A stretch of 64,000 nucleotides of DNA from the NCBI GenBank assembly GCA_028277985.1, contig JANQFG010000116.1, positions 51,412-115,411 of the forward strand, given 5' to 3'. The position numbers and the translations under genes were made by a program. The stretch comes from a bacterium. Lineage in GTDB: Bacteria; Desulfobacterota; DSWW01. This document shows positions 25,892 through 34,807 of the stretch, piece by piece (the first letter of the stretch is position 1; each line of letters starts with the position of its first letter). Below the pieces are notes generated by a model. It ran no database searches. It worked only from the letters and a program-made list of their open reading frames with translations, and was not told where the DNA came from.

Positions 25892-26992
25892 TCAAAGGTT
25901 GATCGGATAGGCGCCGTACTTTCTGGCCGCTTTGACCATCGCTATGTAGTTCTCCGGCTTGCATCCCGGGTGGATCGAATTCGAAGAGCTGATGATGTAG
26001 CCCCCTCCCGGGGCGGCCGCCTCGATCGTCTCTCTCACCGTCTTGTCCACCTCTTCGGTCGTTCCGAAGGGAAGAAGAAAGCTGCAGTCGATGTTTCCGA
26101 CCACCGCCGCCTTGCCCTTCATGTGGTCCTTCGCCTCCTTGATGTCCATGCACTGCGGCTGGAACGGGTGTATGCCGTCGAAGCCCACCTCCACCAGATC
26201 ATCCAGAATGGGCCAGAGGTTTCCGTCCGAGTGCTTCACGGCCTTCATCCCTTTGTCGTGACAGAAGGACACGATCTCCTCATGATAAGGCTTGATGAAT
26301 TTCCGGTACTGGTCCGGGCTCATCAGGGTGCTCGTGTTGAAGGCCAGGTCCCCCTCCAGGATGATCACATCGGCTCCGTTGTCCCGGGCCATCCCCAGTG
26401 CGGCATTGCAGAAATCCGTGGTGACTCTTGCCAGCGCAAGGACCAGCTCTTCGTTCCTGATGTAGTCGAGCAGCAGCTTGTCCATGCCGCCCCGGAGTTG
26501 CCAGGAAAACCGAAACAGGTCCGGGATCGCGAAGAAATGGGCCACGTCCTTCCCCATGGTCGACACAAGGTACTGGAGCATGGCGTAGTCGCCCGGGTCC
26601 GGTTCAAAGGTGAGCTTTGCGATGTCTGCGACGCTCTGCACCGGGCCTTCTACCGGAACCGGCTCTCCCTCCTCGGAAAGGTGATAGGTCGTTCCGTACT
26701 TGTCCCGCGCCAGATCATCACCGACCCGTTCCTTGCGGATGATGAAGACCGTGGAGATGCCGTCGTTGCCCAACTCCCTCAGGACGAGGGAGAGAAGGTC
26801 CATGTATTGAAGCTGTTCTTCGAGGCTCATGTCCGTGATGTGTTTGACCTGGGGGACGTCATCCGTGAACTGCCTGCCAAGATTCACGATACTGGCTTCG
26901 TTGATTCCCATCTCGAAGACGGGGACCATGTCCGGCTCCGTCAGCTCCAAGGCCTTGAAAATACGCTCTTTTCCGGTCATCGGTGGGCTCAT
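25892..26992 (-). CDS. uroporphyrinogen decarboxylase-family methyltransferase (MtaA/CmuA-like)
   Basis: A 366-residue UroD-fold protein. MTGKERIFKALELTEPDMVP at the N-terminus, KAVKHSDGNLWPILDDLVEV and the zinc/corrinoid-facing SSSNSIHPGCKPENY near the C-terminus are typical of methylcobamide:CoM/THF-type methyltransferases rather than of haem synthesis HemE. ATG 26992 with GAGGAGGA upstream is chosen; the frame is open to 27190. It is first of the UroD-corrinoid-SDR operon, so it likely moves a methyl group to or from the adjacent corrinoid protein. The methyl donor is unknown. Confidence 0.88.
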   Translation of the reverse strand: MSPPMTGKERIFKALELTEPDMVPVFEMGINEASIVNLGRQFTDDVPQVKHITDMSLEEQLQYMDLLSLVLRELGNDGISTVFIIRKERVGDDLARDKYGTTYHLSEEGEPVPVEGPVQSVADIAKLTFEPDPGDYAMLQYLVSTMGKDVAHFFAIPDLFRFSWQLRGGMDKLLLDYIRNEELVLALARVTTDFCNAALGMARDNGADVIILEGDLAFNTSTLMSPDQYRKFIKPYHEEIVSFCHDKGMKAVKHSDGNLWPILDDLVEVGFDGIHPFQPQCMDIKEAKDHMKGKAAVVGNIDCSFLLPFGTTEEVDKTVRETIEAAAPGGGYIISSSNSIHPGCKPENYIAMVKAARKYGAYPINL

Positions 26993-27173
26993 GATCTCCT
27001 CCTCGTGGAATGGACGCAACCGTTTCCCCCGACATGCTATCGGGGAGGCACCGGCTACGTCAAGACGGCGGTGCGGGTGGCCGAAGTGGCATAATTGGTT
27101 GAGTTTTCTGCAGATTCTACCGAATAGAAAGATGGGCAGGGTCGGTCCAACCAAAAAGAATTGGCTGCCATTC

Positions 27174-28109
27174 ATGGATTCGAATTTCATTCCCCTCGAT
27201 ATCCAGCTTCTCCAGCCCGAGGATGAGAAGCCGTTTCGACTCTACATCCTGCTTGGGGACAGGTTCGTGCCCTATTCGCAGGGCGACGGTTTCACCGAGG
27301 AGACCCGCCAGAGGCTGCTTCGAGAGGGAATCCATACCCTGCACATCCGGGCGGACGAGAAGCATGCGCTGCAAGCCTACATGAACGGCAACCTGCAGGC
27401 CATCCTCGCCGATCCCTCCATGAGCCACCAGGAGAAGTCAAAGATCGTCTACGACACCTGCACATACCAACTCGAAAAGCTGTGGGAGGCGCCCGAAGCA
27501 AAGGCCATCGAAGAGAGCAAAGGGATTTTTCGACAGAGTGTAGATCATGTCATCTCTTCGAATCGGGATGCGATCCGTGACATGGTCCTGATGATCACCC
27601 ATGAGACGAGTATCTATACCCACTCGGTGAACGTAGGTCTCCTGGGCACCAATCTCGCCCGGGAGGTCTACAGTGACGCCGACAAAGATCTGCACGAGAT
27701 CGGTTATGCCATGTTTCTGCACGACATCGGCAAGACCCGGATCGATCTCAGTATTCTCAACAAGCCCGGTCGATTGACGAACGAGGAGTGGGAAGTCATG
27801 AAGTCCCACCCGGAGGCGGGTTATCAAATCCTCGAGGGGGAGGGTCATCTGACCGATGAGGCCACCAGCACCACCCTTCAACACCACGAGAGATGCAACG
27901 GCGAGGGATACCCGAAAGGCCTCAACAGCAGTGAGATCGATGAGCTGGGCAAGATTTGCAATCTCGTGGATACCTACGATGCTCTCCTGGCCGACCGCGT
28001 CTACAAGACGGCCCTTTCTCCCTACCAGGCCCTCAAGATCATGAAAGAAGAGATGCAGGGTCAGTTCGACCAGCAGATGTTCAAGGAATTCCTCTACATG
28101 CTCTACTAG
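27174..28109 (+). CDS. HD-GYP domain cyclic-di-GMP phosphodiesterase
   Basis: A 311-residue signalling protein. After about 100 N-terminal residues of a DUF3391-like or PilZ-like sensory region, the HD-GYP domain has FLHDIGKTRID (HD, about residue 182), the KSHPEAGYQIL segment and HHERCNGEGYPKGL (GYP), all intact, so it should be active on c-di-GMP. The start is uncertain: ATG 27132 is in frame and neither has a strong ribosome site. It is divergent from the methyltransferase operon. Its TAG stop is part of the palindromic element at 28107-28245. Confidence 0.9.
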   Translation: MDSNFIPLDIQLLQPEDEKPFRLYILLGDRFVPYSQGDGFTEETRQRLLREGIHTLHIRADEKHALQAYMNGNLQAILADPSMSHQEKSKIVYDTCTYQLEKLWEAPEAKAIEESKGIFRQSVDHVISSNRDAIRDMVLMITHETSIYTHSVNVGLLGTNLAREVYSDADKDLHEIGYAMFLHDIGKTRIDLSILNKPGRLTNEEWEVMKSHPEAGYQILEGEGHLTDEATSTTLQHHERCNGEGYPKGLNSSEIDELGKICNLVDTYDALLADRVYKTALSPYQALKIMKEEMQGQFDQQMFKEFLYMLY

Positions 28110-28245
28110 TGTCCTGTCCGGGTGTAATTGGGGACAGCCACCGATTTCCCCAGCCCGAATGAACGTTTGGCGCAGGGGCGAAATCGGTGGCTGTCCCCAA
28201 TTACAGCATGACGCTGTGTCATGCTATTGCTGGGACAGGACACTA
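28107..28245. repeat. MITE/REP-like element with TAGTGTCCTGTCC terminal inverted repeats
   Basis: A 139-base element fills the gap between two convergent genes. The ends TAGTGTCCTGTCC (28107-28119) and GGACAGGACACTA (28233-28245) are perfect 13-base inverted repeats, and their outer trinucleotides are the TAG stops of both flanking genes. Inside, a perfect 25-base inverted repeat (28124-28148 and 28180-28204), containing GGGGACAGCCACCGATTTC, surrounds a 31-base loop, and a smaller AGCATGAC/GTCATGCT hairpin follows. The inner sequence resembles REP elements associated with IS200-like tyrosine transposases; no transposase is present here. Confidence 0.9.
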
Positions 28246-30396
28246 ATTTGCACTCGAGGCATTGTCTGCGGTCGGAAGGGTGAAGAAGAAGCTGCAGCCC
28301 TTTCCCTTGTCGCTCATCAGCCCGATGTTGCCGCCGTAGTGAGTGACGATCTCCTTGCAGATGGCCAGGCCCAGCCCTGTTCCCTGCGGCTTGTCATTCA
28401 GGGCCTCGGGCGAAATCTGGGCAAAGCGGTCGAAGATGACGTCGAAATCCTTTGCGTCGACCCCAACGCCCTGATCCGTGATCGTGACCTTGATGGCCCT
28501 GTCCGACTCCCCTGCGATGGTCTCCCGGGGGCTCTCTACGTGGATGAGGATCTGTCCGCCTTCCGGAGAGAACTTGATCGCATTGTCCAGGAGATTGACG
28601 ACCACCTGCTGGATTCTCTCCTGGTCGGCAAGGGCGAGAGGGACCCCCACGGATGGGACCAGGGTGACCTGCAGGGATTTTGCATCCAGAAGGGGCTGCT
28701 GGGCATGGATCGCATACTGGAAGACTTCCTCGAGGGAGACGAGCTCGTCGTGCCAGACCATCCTGCCCGATTCGATCTTGGAGAGATCCAGCACATCGTT
28801 GATGAGGCGCGTGAGCCGCTTGCTCTCATTGTAGATGACCTCGAGAAATTCCTTTCGGGTCTCCGGGTCATCCTCATCGTACCGGAGGAGAATCTCGGAG
28901 AAGGAACGAATGGAGGTCAGGGGAGTGCGAAGCTCGTGGGAGACCGTGGAGAGGAACACATCCTTCATTTCGTCGAGTTGCTTGAGCTCTTCGTAAGCCT
29001 TCTCGAGTTCTGCGGTTCTCTCGCGGACTTTCCGTTCGAGCGTCTCGTTCAGGTCTCTTATCTGTTCTTCTGCCCGCTTCCGTTCCGTGATATCCCGAAG
29101 CACGGCTTGCAGGGCATCCTTGCCACCCGCAGGGAAGGCCTTCAGGGAGACCTCCGTTTCGATGACCGTACCGTTGCTCCGGAGGACCTGGCAGTCAAAC
29201 TTCTGGGGGTTTCCGGCCAGCGCAGCGAGGACCCTTTGCTCAAGGAAATCCGCCGAAGGGCTGCCGTCGGCCTGAAGCGGAGGCAGGAACCCGGCCAGGG
29301 CCTGATCAACGATCTCTCCGCGGTCGAGGGCCAACATCCCGCAGGCCTGTTCATTGCACTCGTGGATCACGTCGGTCATCAGGAACAGGGCGTCTGAAAA
29401 ACCGTCGAAGAGCATCCGGTACTTCCCCTCGGTGATCGAGAGGGACCGCTTCAGCACGAGTTCGCGGTTCGATTCGGAGAGGAGGTCGAAATAGGACCTC
29501 TTCGCGGTCTTCTTCACGCCCATTGCCTGGGCGGCTTCCCACACCTTGTCGTCCAGATCGGTCGCGATCTGTGAGACATCTTCCTGTTTCAGATCGAGGG
29601 CGGCCAGAGTTCTTGGGTCCGGAAACCGGGGGATCTCGTCGCCGCCCGACCCGATCTTCTGCATCCTCACGATGCTGTTCGCGAGCCGGATGATCTCCGC
29701 CAGTCGGGTGCCGGGGTCCCGGTCCGCCTTTTCGGGGGAGGGGTTATGGTGGCTGGCGATCGCACGCGTTTCATGCTCGGGCAGCTTCCAGAGCTCGAGC
29801 AACCGGCCGCCCACCTGCGCGTGATCCACACCCAGCACCGCTTGCTCTGCCTCTGCCACGGTCAGGTTCTTTGTACGGACAGCCTCGACGACCCTCTTGT
29901 AGTCGTCCGACACGTGGTTGTTCAGAAGAATCTTGCCGGCGTCGTGGAGCATGCCGCATACAAAGGCTTCCTCCGCAAGCGATGCAGCCCCGCGCACCTT
30001 CCTCGAAATCTCTCTACAGCAAATCGCGCAGGCAAGGGAATGGAGCCAGAAGGCTTCCGTGTCAAAGCCGGTCCGGTCGGTGGTGCCCTTGAAGACGTCC
30101 ATGAAGAACACGGTCAGGATGGTACTACGTATGGCCCCAAAGCCGATCAAGGTCACTGCATCTCGCAGGGTGGAGATTTTGCCCGACCGGCCGTAGAAGG
30201 CCGAGTTCGCCATCCGCATGGTTTTGGCAGCCAGGGCCTGGTCGGTCTCGATCAGCCTGGCCAGATCGAGGGCGGAGGTCCTCTCGTCATCGGTTACCTC
30301 GAGCAACTTGATGGCGACGGTCGGAAGCATGGGCAGCTTTTCGATGCTGCCCAGGATCCGGCGAATTCTTTCGGATGGATGGAGGCTCTCGGCCAT
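28243..30396 (-). CDS. hybrid HDOD-PAS sensor histidine kinase
   Basis: A 717-residue cytoplasmic-looking protein. Residues 1-210 are an HDOD domain (KLPMLPTVAIKLLEVTDDER, ANSAFYG, GMLHDAGKILLNNHV). A linker and a PAS domain (about 310-440) follow, ending in the PAC-like RDITERKRAEEQ. A coiled-coil leads to HisKA with the phospho-acceptor His in STVSHELRTPLTSIRS (about residue 484) and a HATPase domain with VVNLLDNAIKFSPEGG, GVGVDAKD and GTGLGLAICKEI. There is no membrane segment. No response regulator is adjacent. HDOD plus kinase in one chain suggests linkage of cell-state signalling with phosphorelay. Confidence 0.92.
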   Translation of the reverse strand: MAESLHPSERIRRILGSIEKLPMLPTVAIKLLEVTDDERTSALDLARLIETDQALAAKTMRMANSAFYGRSGKISTLRDAVTLIGFGAIRSTILTVFFMDVFKGTTDRTGFDTEAFWLHSLACAICCREISRKVRGAASLAEEAFVCGMLHDAGKILLNNHVSDDYKRVVEAVRTKNLTVAEAEQAVLGVDHAQVGGRLLELWKLPEHETRAIASHHNPSPEKADRDPGTRLAEIIRLANSIVRMQKIGSGGDEIPRFPDPRTLAALDLKQEDVSQIATDLDDKVWEAAQAMGVKKTAKRSYFDLLSESNRELVLKRSLSITEGKYRMLFDGFSDALFLMTDVIHECNEQACGMLALDRGEIVDQALAGFLPPLQADGSPSADFLEQRVLAALAGNPQKFDCQVLRSNGTVIETEVSLKAFPAGGKDALQAVLRDITERKRAEEQIRDLNETLERKVRERTAELEKAYEELKQLDEMKDVFLSTVSHELRTPLTSIRSFSEILLRYDEDDPETRKEFLEVIYNESKRLTRLINDVLDLSKIESGRMVWHDELVSLEEVFQYAIHAQQPLLDAKSLQVTLVPSVGVPLALADQERIQQVVVNLLDNAIKFSPEGGQILIHVESPRETIAGESDRAIKVTITDQGVGVDAKDFDVIFDRFAQISPEALNDKPQGTGLGLAICKEIVTHYGGNIGLMSDKGKGCSFFFTLPTADNASSAN

Positions 30397-30479
30397 GAAC
30401 CTGTCGTGACCCGCTGGTGGTTCCTCGAATTCAAAACAGTTTGCCTAGTAAATAGTTCGGTATTTATTCGCTTTTCTTG

Positions 30480-30692
30480 AACGGTTGGGGGTGGCTGTCA
30501 GGCCCTTCGAGGGTGCAGGGGACAGAGGGCAGGGGGCGGGCCCCACTCCGCCGTCCAATGCTGCCGGAGGAATGAGTACCCTGTAGAGAGGCCGGTTTCG
30601 GAGGATCTACGAGCGGTTGATCCATTTGGGGAATCAGGGGCGGGGACTGATTCCTGACCCCTGAGCCCTGATCCCAAGCGGCGCGAGCCGCG
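30480..30692. repeat. G/C-rich intergenic low-complexity repeat
   Basis: GCAGGGGACAGAGGGCAGGG at about 30515 and a partly palindromic block around 30633-30675 (AATCAGGGGCGGGGACTGAT, then CCTGACCCCTGAGCCCTGAT) resemble the repeats at 3.2 and 37.0 kb. No gene is seen. Confidence 0.5.
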
Positions 30693-31781
30693 TCATGGTG
30701 CCATATCCAAAAGCTCTTTGAATCCGGAGGGTTCGTGGGGTCCCAGGATGAGCTGCTCGAGCACGCCGAGGCCCTCCTTTTCGCCCATTCGAACGCGACT
30801 GACCGCCTGTATGTGGAGATGCAGGGGGGCGGCTTCGTCCGCCGTGTCCAGATCGATCGTGTCATAGGACACGGCCAGCTCGCCCTTGTCGTTTCCATGA
30901 CCCCATTCCGGATGCAGGTAGCCGAGACCTGACATGTAGAACGTGTACAGGGGCTCGAATTGCAGCAGGAGCTCCTCACCGGATTTTCGGCGAAAGAGGA
31001 TCTCCGCAGCCTCTGCGTGACGGGTGCCGGACCGATATTGAATGCGGTTGGATACAGCCTCCATGGTTTCCGGTGTTCCGTCCTGGAGGGGAGCGAGGAC
31101 GCCGTGGGTGTGCCAGGGGCGGCCCTTCTCGTCCGCGTTCAGATCGTAGAGAGAGATGCAGTCGTCGAAGTTGACCGGGGCCCACAGCCAGTAGAACTGG
31201 AGCAGAAGGGCCTGTTGAGCAGCGTCGTCCGGTCTTCCGATCGGCCGGATGCCCCAGGATCGATCCCGGGTCCCCAACCAGGCCTCGGGTGCGACCGAGA
31301 TGCGCTGCCCCTCGATCTCTATGGATCCGTGATAGCTCCCGTTCTGAGTGAGACGCGTATAATCCATGATGAGACCGGGCCCGAGCTCGCGGGTGAACCG
31401 GGGCTCTTCCAGGGCCACCGCCCGTGCCGTGAAGGTCAGGTCGGCCTTGATTCCGCTCTCCTTGTCGTCCACGAGGATTCGCAACGACCTGAGAGGCTCC
31501 AGGACCTCGATCGCGATCGGGCCCACGTTGATGTTCATCCGCTCTCCACCCAGGTGTCTCGAGGCCCGCAGGTTGTGCTGGACACCTTCGTGGATCACGC
31601 AGAACGAAGCGTCCATGACGTTCCGGTTCGGGTAGACGCCCAGGGCGAGGGCGAAGAACTGTCTGCCTTCCCTTGCGTAACCGTTGAAGAAATAGCGATC
31701 GTAGAAATTCTTGTCTGTTCCCGGTGTGGCGATCGGCTCGGGCCGCTGGTGGATCGGATAGTCATCTGCCTTGGTCAGCAT
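30693..31781 (-). CDS. conserved hypothetical protein (possible AttH/lipocalin-like beta barrel)
   Basis: A 362-residue soluble protein with many beta-strand-forming segments (for example NINVGPIAIEVLEPLRSL, LGTRDRSWGIRPIG, LLLQFYWLWAPVNFDD). The WG/RDRSWGIRP motif and a duplicated look recall two-domain AttH/CrtC-like lipocalin-fold proteins that handle hydrophobic ligands; this is a weak resemblance. ATG 31781 has GGGGGAG upstream. It follows the TraB-family gene by 12 bases and is co-transcribed with it. Function unknown. Confidence 0.65.
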   Translation of the reverse strand: MLTKADDYPIHQRPEPIATPGTDKNFYDRYFFNGYAREGRQFFALALGVYPNRNVMDASFCVIHEGVQHNLRASRHLGGERMNINVGPIAIEVLEPLRSLRILVDDKESGIKADLTFTARAVALEEPRFTRELGPGLIMDYTRLTQNGSYHGSIEIEGQRISVAPEAWLGTRDRSWGIRPIGRPDDAAQQALLLQFYWLWAPVNFDDCISLYDLNADEKGRPWHTHGVLAPLQDGTPETMEAVSNRIQYRSGTRHAEAAEILFRRKSGEELLLQFEPLYTFYMSGLGYLHPEWGHGNDKGELAVSYDTIDLDTADEAAPLHLHIQAVSRVRMGEKEGLGVLEQLILGPHEPSGFKELLDMAP

Positions 31782-31793
31782 CGCACTCCCCCA

Positions 31794-32948
31794 TTACGTG
31801 TCGAAGATGAGCTTGGTGAGGATCGGCATGGCCAGGTAGGCTCCGACCGAGCTTCCCAGGTTGGCAAGGATGACGACCAGCAGGATCCGGGTCACCGAAT
31901 TCCTCCAGAACCCTCTGACACTGAGAATGTCCTGCTGGAGCCGTTCGAAATCTGCGACTTTGGGTCTCCTGAGATAGGCCTCGCTGAGCCCGGCGAACCA
32001 ACCGGCGGCGAGGGTCGGATTCATGGAAGTGATGGGCGATGCACAAGCGGCCACGATAACCGAGATCGGGTGCCCGAGGGCCAGTGCGGCCCCAAGGGCT
32101 GCGAAAAAGGCGTTGCTCAGAAACCACCACTTCACCATCTCGACGCCCCGGTCCGCGCCGCCGACATAGAAACCTCCGGCCACCAGGGCGATGATGATGA
32201 GAGGGAGGATCCATTTCCACAGGGCCTTCCTCTTGGGCGGCACGTACTCCAGGGCGGAAAGGTCCTCGATCGGGTCCTTGAGTTGCTCCGTCAGGCCCTT
32301 GACGTGCCCCGCTCCGACCACCGCAAGGATCCTGCTGCCTTCCAGTTCGGTGATCTTTTTTCCCATGTACGCATCCCGTTCGTCCAGGAGCACCTCCTTG
32401 ACCGTGGGAGCCCGTTTGCCGATTTCATCCACGGCGGCTGTAAGAACGTCCTTCTCCTTCAGCTGTTCGATCGCATCCTCATCCAGGTCCTGCGTCTCGA
32501 AGATGGCAGTGATCGATGACGCCATCAACAGAAAGCGCTCTTTCAGGGAGAGCTTCCGCCATGTTCGCTGCAGAGTGATCTGGACGGGCCTGTCGATCAG
32601 GGCCACCGGAATGCAGGCTTCATCGGCCACTTGAATGGCCTCGTGCATCTCCTGGCCGGGCCGCACTCCGAGCTTCTCGCCAATACGCTTCTGAAAGGCC
32701 GAAAGAACGAGGTTCGCGAATAGGAAAGATGCCTTCTTCTCACGGACGATCCCAACGATATCGGTCTCTTCCCAGTTCTGGGGGTTTCTGAGCACATCGT
32801 ATCGTCGCTTGCAGAGCTCTACGGCCACCACATCCGGTTTCGTGGCCTGAATCGACTCTCTCACCTCTTCCACCGAATCCCTGGAGACGTGAGCGGTGCC
32901 TACGAGAATGATTTCCTTGGTGCCTGTTTGGACGGTTTCGGTTGACAC
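31794..32948 (-). CDS. TraB/PrgY-GumN family membrane protein
   Basis: A 384-residue protein. The N-terminal TraB domain opens IILVGTAHVSRDSVEEV with the GTAH motif, followed by DVVAVELCKRRYDVL and the later VVGAGHVKGL motif, conserved in TraB/TIKI-type predicted metallo-hydrolases. From about residue 240 there are four or so hydrophobic segments (WILPLIIIALVAGGFYVGG and others), so the domain is anchored in the inner membrane. GTG 32948 start after AAAGGG. In TIKI relatives this fold is a metalloprotease; here the target is unknown. Confidence 0.87.
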   Translation of the reverse strand: MSTETVQTGTKEIILVGTAHVSRDSVEEVRESIQATKPDVVAVELCKRRYDVLRNPQNWEETDIVGIVREKKASFLFANLVLSAFQKRIGEKLGVRPGQEMHEAIQVADEACIPVALIDRPVQITLQRTWRKLSLKERFLLMASSITAIFETQDLDEDAIEQLKEKDVLTAAVDEIGKRAPTVKEVLLDERDAYMGKKITELEGSRILAVVGAGHVKGLTEQLKDPIEDLSALEYVPPKRKALWKWILPLIIIALVAGGFYVGGADRGVEMVKWWFLSNAFFAALGAALALGHPISVIVAACASPITSMNPTLAAGWFAGLSEAYLRRPKVADFERLQQDILSVRGFWRNSVTRILLVVILANLGSSVGAYLAMPILTKLIFDT

Positions 32949-33272
32949 AGTGCCCTTTCTCGGACCCAGAGGCCCTTTGAGAGGTCCCCTGTCTTGAATG
33001 AGATGGATTTATCCCCCTGGTTGCCGCCGGGGTGGCTCTCGGGAGGAAGCTCAAGGAATGTCAGTTCTGCATGATACTCGATCCGTTCCCATTTTGCATC
33101 GTCCCGGCCCGCGCCCGACTTTTCTTTGCCTCCATTTCGCCCTTCGCCCTCTGTGCCCTGATCCTTTCGCCCTTGCCCATCTTGACGCACACGGGAGACC
33201 GTGCCATTCTTCTCAGAATCCTTGGGGCCCCTCCGATCACGCTCCCAGATCTTCTCCCGATAAGGTGCTGAA
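32949..33272. other. intergenic region with C-rich repeat
   Basis: No gene is seen. It separates divergent genes and should hold both promoters. From about 33110 to 33190 it carries TTCGCCCTTCGCCC-type iterations related in composition to the GGCGAAAGG repeat at 19.1-19.2 kb. Confidence 0.4.
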
Positions 33273-34643
33273 ATGAAATTGTTTTTTGAGCCGCGAAGGG
33301 TCGCGCTCATCGGTGCATCCACCAACAAACGTAGGCCGGGAAATCAGCTCTTCCGTAACATGGAGGCTTGTTTTGGAGACGACTTCTACCCGGTCAATCC
33401 GAGAGTGGAAGCGATCGGCGACAAGCCTTGCTACAAGAGCATCCTCGATATCCCGGCAAAGATCGACCTTGCCGTCATCTTCATCCCGGCAAGTGCGGTG
33501 CCCAAAGCCCTGGAGCAGTGCGCCGAGAAAGGGATCCGACGGGTGATCATCGAATCGGCCGGCTTTGCCGAAACCGGACCGGAGGGAAGGGCCCTGGAGG
33601 CCCGATGCCTCGCGATCGGCCGGGACAGAGGGCTGCGCATCTGGGGCCCCAACTGTATGGGTTTGATCAATGTTCACCAGGCCAAGGTCCTCTCTTTCAT
33701 GGCATCCTGGATATGGGAAGGGGTCTTCTCTGCCGGTGTCGTCTCACTCGTGGTACAGAGCGGGATGCTCTCGGCGGGGTTCCTCGGCCACATCCTCGGC
33801 CGGACGCCCTTCGGTCTTTCCAAGGTCTGCTCCATCGGAAACAAGATGGACGTGGACGAGACCGACCTTCTGGAATACTTTGTGGACGACCCGGAGACCC
33901 AGGTAATCGCAATGTACCTGGAATCCCTGCAAAGGGGACGCCGGTTTGTCGAGCTGGCCCGCTCCACCAACAAGCCGATCGTGGTACTCAAGGGAGGACG
34001 AAGCTCCTTCGGGAAAAAGGCAGCGATTTCACATACCTCTGCACTGGCTCAGGATGCGCGGGTGATGGAGGCGGCCCTCGGCCAGGCCGGGGTCATTCGT
34101 GTGCGCGGCATGACGGAGCTACTTGATGTGGCCCGGTGCCTGGCTGTGGGAGAAGTGAAGAAGAGCGCCCGCGCCAGAACGGCCGTGCTCACCTTCTCGG
34201 GAGGGGGCGGCGTCGTAACAGCCGATCTCCTTTCGGATCTGGGAATGGAGCTTGCCGATCTTACCCCGCCCACGCTGGCCAGGCTCAAGGAGGTGTTCCC
34301 GGAATGGATGGATCCCTCGAACCCGGTGGATCTCTATCCCGCCTACGAGAAAGGGGGCACAGCGGAGACCCTGAAGCGCACGATTGCAGCCGTCATGGAG
34401 GACCCCGGGGTCGATGGGGTCTATCTTCATGTGTTCGCCCCCCCTTCCAGGAGACCCCTCTACGACTATGACGAGACAGCCCGGCTCATGGTCGCACATG
34501 GGAAGCCTGTCGTGGTCTGGGTCATGGGGCTCCCCGAGTCGGCCAGGGAGGTGAGCATCGAGTTCGAGAAGAGGGGGATTCCAACGGTTGGAGAGGTCGG
34601 CAGGGGTGTCCGTGTCCTTGCGGCCTTGACCATGCGGAGGTAG
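33273..34643 (+). CDS. NDP-forming acyl-CoA synthetase-like protein, CoA-binding and ligase domains only
   Basis: A 456-residue relative of the 17.7-kb protein. FEPRRVALIGASTNKRRPGN is the CoA-binding start; IIESAGFAETGPEG, IWGPNCMGLIN and SIGNKMDVDETDLLEYF follow in the usual order. AAISHTSALAQDAR carries the candidate phospho-His (about residues 252-265). As in the paralogue, the ATP-grasp beta part is absent, and no beta-subunit gene is nearby. Likely cytoplasmic; the reaction would be CoA-thioester/acid interconversion with a trans-acting ATP-grasp partner, or a non-ligase CoA-binding role. Confidence 0.8.
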   Translation: MKLFFEPRRVALIGASTNKRRPGNQLFRNMEACFGDDFYPVNPRVEAIGDKPCYKSILDIPAKIDLAVIFIPASAVPKALEQCAEKGIRRVIIESAGFAETGPEGRALEARCLAIGRDRGLRIWGPNCMGLINVHQAKVLSFMASWIWEGVFSAGVVSLVVQSGMLSAGFLGHILGRTPFGLSKVCSIGNKMDVDETDLLEYFVDDPETQVIAMYLESLQRGRRFVELARSTNKPIVVLKGGRSSFGKKAAISHTSALAQDARVMEAALGQAGVIRVRGMTELLDVARCLAVGEVKKSARARTAVLTFSGGGGVVTADLLSDLGMELADLTPPTLARLKEVFPEWMDPSNPVDLYPAYEKGGTAETLKRTIAAVMEDPGVDGVYLHVFAPPSRRPLYDYDETARLMVAHGKPVVVWVMGLPESAREVSIEFEKRGIPTVGEVGRGVRVLAALTMRR

Positions 34644-34807
34644 AGGGCTCGGGGCAGCCGGGCCTCGAGGAAGCCGGCCGGGGGCATTCTGCATCCAAAG
34701 ACAGAGTCGGTAGATCGGCCGGCCGGTATAACGATCCCAAGGGATTGCTGGACAATTGGCTGTCCGGCGTTGCCGATCTTTCACACCCAATTTTTCGGAG
34801 TCCAGAA

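Noticed and set aside
25860..26153. N-terminal extension of the corrinoid protein (98 extra codons).
   Set aside because: It overlaps the UroD-family gene in another frame and does not resemble the family; the start at 25859 gives the usual length.
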